Of a stretch of DNA of 7,827 nucleotides, positions 1 through 6,159 are shown piece after piece. The translations under genes and the position numbers were made by a program. A model generated the notes under the pieces. That model was not told the origin of the DNA. It worked only from the letters and a program-made list of their open reading frames with translations, and did not search any database. Every line of letters begins with the position of its first letter. The stretch's first letter is position 1. The DNA is from Pseudomonadota bacterium (GTDB taxonomy: Bacteria; Pseudomonadota; Gammaproteobacteria; Burkholderiales; Methylophilaceae), in NCBI GenBank assembly GCA_029549705.1, contig JAKPIR010000113.1:1-7827 (forward strand), read 5' to 3'.

Positions 1-8
1 GTTACTCA

Positions 9-36
9 TTGGCAAATTGGAATTTGTTTGTATAAA
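9..36 (+). promoter_or_regulatory. Sigma70-type promoter of the candidate small RNA
   Basis: The -35 box TTGGCA (9-14) matches the TTGACA consensus at five of six positions. A 16-bp spacer separates it from the -10 box TATAAA (31-36), which also matches TATAAT at five of six. Transcription would start near position 41-44. No protein gene follows on this strand, but an intrinsic terminator lies about 170 bp further on, so the promoter and terminator together frame a short transcript. AT-rich sequence gives chance promoter matches, so the call rests on the pair of boxes plus the matching terminator. Confidence 0.5.
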
Positions 37-93
37 ATGCACCACCTTTAGCAATTATACCTAATGCAGTTATCAGGGTAAGTGGAACGAAAA

Positions 94-117
94 ACGTATA
101 AAAATACGTATAAAAAT
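94..117 (+). repeat. Perfect tandem duplication of a 12-bp unit
   Basis: The unit ACGTATAAAAAT occurs twice back to back (94-105 and 106-117) without a mismatch. Each copy contains a TATAAA-like element, so it could supply extra -10-like sequence or a protein-binding site, or it could be recent slippage. It lies in the unpaired part of the candidate small RNA, where an A-rich repeated loop could serve as a binding site. Confidence 0.85.
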
Positions 118-210
118 TTAGCTTATATTTTACTTACAAGTATTTATAAGCCATACAAAGCACATTTAGATGCCTGTCGGGGGTACCAAATTCAAGCGCA
201 ACCTTTTTCG

Positions 211-258
211 ATGCTCTGGAGGCCTTTATTTATAAGGCTCGCAGAGCATTTATTTTTT
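211..258 (+). terminator. Intrinsic terminator, plus strand
   Basis: ATGCTCTG (211-218) pairs with CAGAGCAT (242-249), eight perfect base pairs. After a 3x3 internal loop, GCCTT (222-226) pairs with AAGGC (234-238) around a 7-nt loop. The stem runs straight into TTATTTTTTCT (250-260), giving the T tract of a Rho-independent terminator on the plus strand. On the minus strand the same hairpin is followed by CGAAAAAGG, so it is directional and would not end uup transcripts by the usual mechanism. A second small hairpin, TTTCTC-GGA-GAGAAA (256-270), followed by a T-rich stretch up to about 282, may act as a backup. The position, convergent with the uup 3' end, suits protection of uup from antisense transcription. 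Confidence 0.75.
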
Positions 259-317
259 CTCGGAGAGAAATTGCATATTTTTTAGGCAAATTTCTGCTGC
301 AATTTTCGCCGTAAACG

Positions 318-2240
318 CTAGACTTTTTTGGCTTCTAGTGCTTCCCACTGGGCGAGCAGATTCTCGAGTTCGAGATCGATGCTGTTGAGTCTGGCTTGCA
401 ATGTTTTCACCAAGGCGGCTTGCGTTTTGTAAAGTTCGCTGTCGGCAAGCTGGGTGTTGATTGTAGTTTGTTCGGCTTCTAGTTGCTCAATTTTAAGTGG
501 AATTTCATCGAGCGCTTTTTGTTCTTTAAAGCTCAGTTTTGAAGTGGATTTTGACGGTGTTTCGGCAGCTTGGCTTTTTGTCTTAATTGCCGCCGTGGCT
601 TCAGCTTTTTTCTCATCGGCCTTTTTATCTAGTTGGCGCTGTTGTGTAAATCGTTGCCAGTCGTCATAGCCGCCGCCAAATTCGGTGAGTTTGCCATTGC
701 CTTCAAACGCAATCACTTGCGTTACCGTGTTTTCTAAAAAGGCGCGATCGTGGCTTACTAAAAACAAGGTGCCCGTAAATTCTTGCAATAAGCTTTCTAG
801 CAACTCAAGTGTGTCAATGTCCAAGTCATTGGTGGGCTCATCTAACACCAGAACATTTGCAGGTCGGGCGAAAAGGCGGGCAAGTAGCAAACGATTACGC
901 TCACCGCCAGAAAGCGATTTAACGGGCGAGCGGGAGCGTTGCGGCGGGAATAAAAAATCTTCTAAATAACTAATGACATGTTTACGCTCGTTGCCAATTT
1001 CAACAAAGTCCGAACCCGGGCTGATGGTATCGGCCAACGTGGCTTCTTCGTTGAGCTGTTCGCGCATTTGATCAAAATACGCTACGTTAATTTTTGTGCC
1101 GCGTTCAATTTTTCCACTGTCTGGCTCAATTTCACCCAAAATGAGCTTGAGTAATGTGGTTTTACCAATACCGTTGGGGCCGAGTAAACCAATTTTATCG
1201 CCACGTAAAATGCGCGTACTGAAGTTTTTAATGAGGACTCTGTCACCGTACGATTTTGACACGTTATCCAGTTCTGCCACCAGTTTGCCACTGCGTTCAC
1301 CGGCGTCAATATTGAGCTTTACATTGCCTTGACGTTCACGGCGTGCGGCACGTTCTAGGCGTAGCGCCTCAAGCCGACGAACGCGGCCTTCATTGCGGGT
1401 GCGGCGCGCTTTAATGCCTTGGCGAATCCACACTTCTTCTTGCGCCAAGACTTTATCAAATTTCGCGGCATGGGTTTCTTCCACGGCAATGAGTTCTTCT
1501 TTTTTAACCTGATATTGCGTAAAGTTGCCGATAAAGTCGGTGAGTTTGCCACGGTCAAGTTCGGTAATGCGCGTGGCTAGGCTATCTAAAAAGCGTCGGT
1601 CATGCGTAATAAACAGCACGCTGCCGTTAAAGCCGAGTAGCAAATTTTCAAGCCATTCAATGGCTTCTAAATCCAAGTGGTTGGTGGGTTCATCGAGTAA
1701 TAATACTTCTGGCTCGGCCACCAGCGCACGACCAAGCGCCACGCGTTTGCGCCAGCCACCCGAAAGGGTGGAAATCAGTGCATCGGCATCTAGGTTTAAG
1801 CGGCTCAATACTGTTTCAACGCGCGATTGTGCTGCCCAGCCGTTTTGTGCGTCCATTTCTTGCTGTAAGTGCTGCATGTTGATCATGAGCGCCTCAATGT
1901 CTGCGTCTGGCAGGCCCATGTCATGGGTGACTTGATGGTAGTCGATAATCGTTTGTTGCAGGCTGCCCAAGCCTTCAGCTACCGCTTCAAACACGGTATG
2001 CGTGGTGTCGAGTTCGGGTTCTTGCGGTACATAGACGACACGCGCATTGGGTGCACGCCATACCGTGCCTTCATCGAGTTTAATCGTGCCCGCAATGGCT
2101 TTTAATAAGCTTGATTTTCCTGCGCCATTGCGACCAATCAGGCCCACGCGCTCTCCCGCATCTAGCTGAAATGCAGCGTGGTCAAGCAGGGCGTGGTGGC
2201 CAAAGGCGAGGGAGGCATTGTCTAGGGTAATGTAGGGCAT
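318..2240 (-). CDS. uup: ABC-F family ATPase Uup
   Basis: Soluble protein of 640 residues with two ABC ATPase domains and no membrane segments. Domain 1 has Walker A GRNGAGKSS (36-44), signature LSGGW (159-163), Walker B ending DEPTNHLD (183-190) and the H-loop H213. The inter-domain linker (about 240-320) carries the stretch EEVWIRQGIKARRTRNEG (268-285), nearly identical to E. coli Uup as I recall it. Domain 2 has Walker A GPNGIGKTT (354-362), signature LSGGERNR (443-450), Walker B ending DEPTNDLD (467-474) and H497. A Lys/Ala-rich hinge (about 535-570) leads to a C-terminal coiled coil (about 570-638), the Uup-type DNA-binding domain. Length matches the family (about 635). Family knowledge: Uup affects transposon precise excision, acts with RecG on branched DNA and is related to ribosome-binding translation factors. 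The ATG at 2240 begins MPYITL, right at the first ABC strand; no good Shine-Dalgarno is visible. All catalytic motifs are intact. Confidence 0.95.
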   Translation of the reverse strand: MPYITLDNASLAFGHHALLDHAAFQLDAGERVGLIGRNGAGKSSLLKAIAGTIKLDEGTVWRAPNARVVYVPQEPELDTTHTVFEAVAEGLGSLQQTIIDYHQVTHDMGLPDADIEALMINMQHLQQEMDAQNGWAAQSRVETVLSRLNLDADALISTLSGGWRKRVALGRALVAEPEVLLLDEPTNHLDLEAIEWLENLLLGFNGSVLFITHDRRFLDSLATRITELDRGKLTDFIGNFTQYQVKKEELIAVEETHAAKFDKVLAQEEVWIRQGIKARRTRNEGRVRRLEALRLERAARRERQGNVKLNIDAGERSGKLVAELDNVSKSYGDRVLIKNFSTRILRGDKIGLLGPNGIGKTTLLKLILGEIEPDSGKIERGTKINVAYFDQMREQLNEEATLADTISPGSDFVEIGNERKHVISYLEDFLFPPQRSRSPVKSLSGGERNRLLLARLFARPANVLVLDEPTNDLDIDTLELLESLLQEFTGTLFLVSHDRAFLENTVTQVIAFEGNGKLTEFGGGYDDWQRFTQQRQLDKKADEKKAEATAAIKTKSQAAETPSKSTSKLSFKEQKALDEIPLKIEQLEAEQTTINTQLADSELYKTQAALVKTLQARLNSIDLELENLLAQWEALEAKKV

Positions 2241-2268
2241 ATTGGTTTTCAGTTGTTTTTTTGTAGAA

Positions 2269-2284
2269 GCGCAATTTATTGCGC
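2269..2284 (-). repeat. Perfect hairpin in the uup leader
   Basis: GCGCAA and TTGCGC form a perfect 6-bp inverted repeat around a 4-nt loop, 28 bp upstream of the uup start codon. No T tract follows on either strand, so it is not a terminator. It could be an mRNA structure in the uup leader or a protein-binding site. The octamer ATTGCGCG (2278-2285) is repeated directly at 2322-2329 in the next hairpin upstream, so alternative pairings between the two are possible. Confidence 0.6.
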
Positions 2285-2323
2285 GAGTGCATGATCAATG
2301 GCCTTTAGTTTCGCACAGTACAT

Positions 2324-2350
2324 TGCGCGCTGACATTGATAAAGCGCGCA
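2324..2350 (-). terminator. GC-rich hairpin directly after the stop codon of the c-di-GMP enzyme gene
   Basis: Seven G/C-rich pairs, TGCGCGC (2324-2330) with GCGCGCA (2344-2350), plus one inner T-A pair, form an 8-bp stem with an 11-nt loop. It starts at the base after the stop codon of the upstream gene. On the minus strand it is followed by AATGTACTG and not by a run of T. It is therefore at best an atypical terminator or a 3'-end stabilising or pausing structure; read-through into uup is plausible. Confidence 0.45.
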
Positions 2351-5300
2351 TTATACCAAGCGTGGGTCAACTAATGTGTTTTTAAGCGCGGCTTCAAATT
2401 GCTGAATGTCTACAGGCTTGCCATATAAAAATCCTTGAAAAGCATGGCAGCCAATGTCCATCAGGAGTTGCTGCTGCTCTTTGGTTTCTACGCCTTCAGC
2501 AATCACTTCTAAATCGAGACTGTTTGCCATGGCAATAATCGTGCTGACGATGGCTTTATCACTATTATCGGTAAAGATGTCACGCACAAAGGATTGGTCT
2601 ATCTTGAGCTGGCTTAAAGGTAGCCGCTTGAGATATTGCAGTGATGAATAGCCCGTACCAAAATCATCGAGCGAGAATAGTACGCCAATTTCCTTTAAGG
2701 CGTTCATCGTAGCGATGGTGCCTTCAAAATCTTCTAATAAGATACTTTCAGTCAGTTCCAATTTGAGTTTTGTGGGGTCGATGCCATGCTGCTCGACCGC
2801 GGTTTTGACTTGCGCGGTAAAGTCATCTTGACGGAATTGCTTGGCACTAACGTTGACAGATAAGATTAAATCTTGCGTCAGGGCTTTATTCTGCCAAAGT
2901 TTAAGTTGCGCACAAGCACTGTCTAACACCCATTGGCCGATAGGTAAAATAAGGCCTGTTTCTTCAGCGAGCGGAATAAAATGCAAAGGCGGCACAAGGC
3001 CACGTTCATGATGCAGCCAGCGCACTAGGCCTTCCACGCCAATAGGTTCGCCATGACTGTTGACCTGAATTTGGAAGTAAAGTCTAAGTTGCTGCTTTTC
3101 TATCACTTTTCTTAGTTCGCGCTCCAGACTTACGCGTGCATGAATGGCTTGCTGCATTTGTGGGTCATAAAAGCGTAGTGTGTTGCGGCCTGCTTTTTTG
3201 GCCTGATACATTGCAATGTCGGCATGTTTGAGCAATTCTTCCTGTGTTTCGGTGTGGTCACTGAAGAGTGCTGCGCCAATGCTGGGTGTACTGTGATGTT
3301 CGTGTGTGCCAAGCAAGTAGGGTTTGTTCAGTGCGGCCAAAATTTTTGTACCGATGGCTTCTACTTGTGCTGCAGCTTCGATTGCTTTCTCACTTAAGTT
3401 TTCGAGCAGCACCACATATTCGTCACCACCTAGGCGTGCCACAGTGTCGTCTTCACGCACACAAGCGGTCAGGCGGTTTGCCACCTCTTTGAGTAGCATA
3501 TCACCCACATCATGGCCTAGCGTATCATTCAGCGATTTAAAGTGGTCAAGATCAAGAAAGATCAGCGCGCCATCACGGCCGCTTCGGTTGTGGGCGACAA
3601 GTGCATGGTTGAGTCTATCAAGCAGTAAGCGGCGGTTAGCAAGCCCCGTGAGTGGGTCATAAAACGCTAAGAATTGAATTTCTTGTGCAGTGGTTTTTTC
3701 TTTGGTGATATCAACCAGCGTGGTGACATAATTGGTGATAACGCCTTGGTTGTTTTTTACCGCCGTAATCGATAACAGGCCAGGGTAAACTTCACCATTT
3801 TTACGCATGCTGTATATTTCGCCCTTCCATGCGCCGTTGGCATCAACACCATCCCAAATGGCCTTATAAAAGCTGGCATCATGCTGATTAGACCGCAATG
3901 GTAGAGCTGTTTGGCCTAGAACTTCTTCAGCAGTATAACCCGTGATGGCAGTGAATGCTTTGTTGACGCGCAAGATGACTTTATTGACATCGGACACCAT
4001 CATGCTTTCTTGTGCGTCAAATGCAATCGCGGAAATACGTAGATCCTGTTCGATGGTTTTACGCTCGGTAATATCAGTATGGGTACCAATCATGCGCAAA
4101 GGTTTGCCAACAGCATCCCGGCTCACGATTACCCCTTTGTCGAGTAGCCAAAGATACGGCCCGCTTTTACCCTGCATTCGATATTCAATCGTATAAGTCT
4201 GAGTTCTGCCACTGAGATAGGCGCTTATCGCCTGCATCACTTCAGCAAGGTCTTCAGGATGTACAAGTTTTTGCCACGCCTCACGCGTAGGTTCAACATC
4301 TTCCTCAGCAAACCCCAAAATACTTTTCCAGCGTGTTGAATATTGCACCACATTGGTTTGAATGTTCCAGTCCCACATGCCGTCGCCCGTGCCTTCTACG
4401 GCAAATTTCCAGCGAAATTCACTTTCACTCAACCGACTTTCAAATTGTTTACGCTCGGTAATGTCACGCGAAAGCACAATAAAGCGTGGGTGGTCAAAAT
4501 CAGCATAGGCTTTTTTTGCCACAGACAGTTCAAACCAAAGAGTCCCCAGCGGCGTTTTTCTTAAGTATTGCATCCCGCGCGACCAGCCTTTTTGATTGGC
4601 TTCTTTGAGTGCCGCCATCACAACTGCTGCTGCGTGTTGGGGCAGCATTTGCGGCACGGTTCTGCCAATGAGTTCTTTCACTGGCGCAGTCAGTAGTTGT
4701 TCATTAGGAGTATGCACGGCATAGTAGCGGCCATCTAAGCCTAGGTCGAAAAGAATATCGGGCAGCGCATCAAGCGTGGATTTAATCTGACCGGCCATTT
4801 CATCAAACTCATGCGACACTTGCGCAATTTCATCATTGCCTTTTAAATTTGTTCGTGCGCTCAAGTCACCAAGGCTATAACGGCGTAAGGTGTTTGCGAG
4901 TACTTTGATGCGTGAAATAATTTGCCGCTCAATGGCAATTTCTATAAGGCTGCCAATGAGGAGGCCAATGGCCAGTATCAGTGCGGTCAGCGTGTAAAAC
5001 AGTTGTTGCATGGGTTTGAGTATTTCGTCTACCGGAACAAGCCTAAAGTAATGCCAGCCCACCACAGGTAAATTCATGCAGGTTGCGATATATCTACGGC
5101 CTTGGATGCTGACTTTTTTATCATAAGCACTGGCGACAACCGTGCTTGTATTTAACAGCTTAGCCAGTTCTGGCTCTTTTGCTAAAAGGGTCTGGATTTC
5201 TTGTGGGTTAGACTGCAGTGTGGTTTGCCAAGGGCCAGCTTCAATAAAGTGGCGCTCGGCATCTAGTAAAAAACGTAACTCGCCGGCGTGACGTTCATTT

Positions 5301-6040
5301 TTTTGAAAGATTGCCAATGAATCTTGATTCAGGCCAATATCACGGCCGATGGTGCCTATCCATTGACCATTCACATCAAGCGGCAATATTACGCTGATAA
5401 TCCAGCTTTTGGTTACAGGATCTTGGGTAGGTGAAGTCCAGCGTATTTCGCGTTTGGGATTGGTTGCCGGGTCGCCCAAGGTCATCCAAGGGGTTTGGGT
5501 GTAATCGTTGCTAGCTTCCATCAGCATGGCAAAATTGGGATACAGATGATCGTAAATAATTTCAGTTTTATCACGCGTGAGTACCCAAATGTTCCCTGTG
5601 GGGGTTGAAATGCCGCTGCCAAATGCATCCAACATTTGTTTGGTACGAAAATGCAGTCTTTTTTGTGTGGCATCCATGGATGCATCGGGTGGCAAAAACA
5701 GGCCTGATTCAACTTTACCGTTAAATGTGGCGCGTTTATTGCGCCAAGCGCCATCAGGATAGCGTTCAACTAAGGCGTCAAAGGCAGCTTCTTCACCTGC
5801 GAGTGGCGGTGCTGAGAGGGCTTTAGTGAGCGTGACAGACAAAGACTGCAGGCCAATTTCATAGCTTTGTACTTTTTGCGTATTGGCCATGACAAGCGCG
5901 CTGGTTTCGGCAACTTGCGTTGTGGCTTCACTCGAGAGTAAATTATGCGCTACGTAAAAATAGATGCCCGTTGCGGCTGGAATCGTCACCAGCGCAACGC
6001 TGGAGGCAACAATGAGCATGAGCTTGCGGCCAATATTCAT
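2351..6040 (-). CDS. Membrane-bound Cache-HAMP-PAS3-GGDEF-EAL cyclic-di-GMP enzyme
   Basis: 1229-residue inner-membrane signalling protein predicted to make and/or break down c-di-GMP. Transmembrane helix 1 is at about 8-30, then an extracytoplasmic sensor of about 310 residues that looks like a double Cache domain, then helix 2 at about 348-370. In the cytoplasm follow HAMP (about 371-425), PAS1 (about 422-530, ending with the PAC-type SRDITERK), PAS2 (PAS_3-like, about 541-661, ending THTDITERK), PAS3 (about 668-783), GGDEF (about 788-955) and EAL (about 965-1220). The GGDEF signature is GGDEY (871-875), with an inhibitory-site motif RxxD (862-865) five residues upstream, so product inhibition is likely. 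The EAL signature reads EGL (1003-1005). The other expected residues are present: N1063 (NVSAKQF), E1095 and E1098 (ELTES), DDFGTGYSSL (1125-1134), K1146, E1182 (EGVET) and Q1202. Both domains therefore look catalytically competent; the balance cannot be read from sequence. The chosen ATG gives a basic MNIGRKL before helix 1. No clear ribosome-binding site is seen. Confidence 0.93.
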   Translation of the reverse strand: MNIGRKLMLIVASSVALVTIPAATGIYFYVAHNLLSSEATTQVAETSALVMANTQKVQSYEIGLQSLSVTLTKALSAPPLAGEEAAFDALVERYPDGAWRNKRATFNGKVESGLFLPPDASMDATQKRLHFRTKQMLDAFGSGISTPTGNIWVLTRDKTEIIYDHLYPNFAMLMEASNDYTQTPWMTLGDPATNPKREIRWTSPTQDPVTKSWIISVILPLDVNGQWIGTIGRDIGLNQDSLAIFQKNERHAGELRFLLDAERHFIEAGPWQTTLQSNPQEIQTLLAKEPELAKLLNTSTVVASAYDKKVSIQGRRYIATCMNLPVVGWHYFRLVPVDEILKPMQQLFYTLTALILAIGLLIGSLIEIAIERQIISRIKVLANTLRRYSLGDLSARTNLKGNDEIAQVSHEFDEMAGQIKSTLDALPDILFDLGLDGRYYAVHTPNEQLLTAPVKELIGRTVPQMLPQHAAAVVMAALKEANQKGWSRGMQYLRKTPLGTLWFELSVAKKAYADFDHPRFIVLSRDITERKQFESRLSESEFRWKFAVEGTGDGMWDWNIQTNVVQYSTRWKSILGFAEEDVEPTREAWQKLVHPEDLAEVMQAISAYLSGRTQTYTIEYRMQGKSGPYLWLLDKGVIVSRDAVGKPLRMIGTHTDITERKTIEQDLRISAIAFDAQESMMVSDVNKVILRVNKAFTAITGYTAEEVLGQTALPLRSNQHDASFYKAIWDGVDANGAWKGEIYSMRKNGEVYPGLLSITAVKNNQGVITNYVTTLVDITKEKTTAQEIQFLAFYDPLTGLANRRLLLDRLNHALVAHNRSGRDGALIFLDLDHFKSLNDTLGHDVGDMLLKEVANRLTACVREDDTVARLGGDEYVVLLENLSEKAIEAAAQVEAIGTKILAALNKPYLLGTHEHHSTPSIGAALFSDHTETQEELLKHADIAMYQAKKAGRNTLRFYDPQMQQAIHARVSLERELRKVIEKQQLRLYFQIQVNSHGEPIGVEGLVRWLHHERGLVPPLHFIPLAEETGLILPIGQWVLDSACAQLKLWQNKALTQDLILSVNVSAKQFRQDDFTAQVKTAVEQHGIDPTKLKLELTESILLEDFEGTIATMNALKEIGVLFSLDDFGTGYSSLQYLKRLPLSQLKIDQSFVRDIFTDNSDKAIVSTIIAMANSLDLEVIAEGVETKEQQQLLMDIGCHAFQGFLYGKPVDIQQFEAALKNTLVDPRLV

Positions 6041-6067
6041 AGGCTATTTCTAGAATAGACGAATTTG

Positions 6068-6096
6068 AAAAAACTATTATATAAGCGAATATAATA
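6068..6096 (-). terminator. AT-only hairpin with T tract: weak rep terminator or promoter/operator dyad
   Basis: TATTATAT (6075-6082) and ATATAATA (6089-6096) form a perfect 8-bp inverted repeat around a 6-bp spacer. On the minus strand the hairpin is followed by G and six T (6073-6068), as in an intrinsic terminator, about 65 nt past the rep stop codon. The stem has no G-C pairs, so termination would be weak. Alternatively, the minus-strand arm contains a perfect -10 hexamer TATAAT (6081-6076), about 35 bp upstream of the c-di-GMP enzyme start codon, so the dyad could be an operator over its promoter. No convincing -35 box lies 16-18 bp upstream, which weakens the promoter reading. The gap 6041-6159 is strongly AT-rich throughout. 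Confidence 0.4.
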
Positions 6097-6159
6097 CCTT
6101 GCGTAATTTTTCTAACGTTTAGTATTAATTCTTTATTTCAATATTTCAATTGCAGTCTG

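Larger units (their letters stand above)
41..258 (+). ncRNA. Candidate structured small RNA of about 215 nt, family not recognised
   Basis: This stretch lies between a sigma70-type promoter and a strong intrinsic terminator and contains no convincing protein gene. Three foldable parts can be traced by hand. The 5' domain pairs CCAC(C)TT(T)A (42-50) with TAAGTGG (79-85), enclosing a small hairpin GC(A)ATTA-TACC-TAATGC (51-67). The middle hairpin pairs GCTTATA (121-127) with TATAAGC (145-151), with an inner TACT/AGTA stem around 131-142. The 3' hairpin is the terminator. The 5' domain and middle hairpin are separated by an A/T-rich single-stranded-looking tract that includes a 12-bp tandem repeat. 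It does not resemble 6S RNA, tmRNA, SRP RNA, RNase P RNA or a riboswitch class that I can recall. Alternatives are the trailer of a plus-strand gene lying left of the window, or chance structure in AT-rich DNA. Confidence 0.4.

Noticed and set aside
5..133. Minus-strand open frame of about 43 codons with a hydrophobic stretch (TFFVPLTLITALGIIAKGG), ending in TAA near the left edge
   Set aside because: No ATG, GTG or TTG start codon lies in frame and no ribosome-binding site is visible. An ATG overlapping its stop (9-7) might begin a minus-strand gene left of the window, but only three codons can be seen.
173..188. CCTGTCGGGGGTACCA, which reads like the 3' end of a tRNA gene and could mark an integration site
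   Set aside because: No matching ACAGG T-stem, T-loop, anticodon arm or 5' acceptor strand lies upstream, and no integrase gene is present. Without a cognate tRNA or a second copy this is likely chance.
82..285. Plus-strand open frame of 67 codons starting with GTG
   Set aside because: It runs through the strong terminator hairpin and its T tract, contains the 12-bp tandem repeat as TYKNTYKN, and has no recognisable domain. Its codons are best explained by AT-rich RNA structure.
454..2105. Several plus-strand open frames opposite uup
   Set aside because: They are antisense shadows of a fully intact, strongly conserved ABC-F gene and encode low-complexity Ser/Arg-rich sequence without domains.
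3268..3662. Plus-strand open frames opposite the GGDEF region
   Set aside because: They overlap the coding strand of the catalytic domain and show no recognisable protein features.
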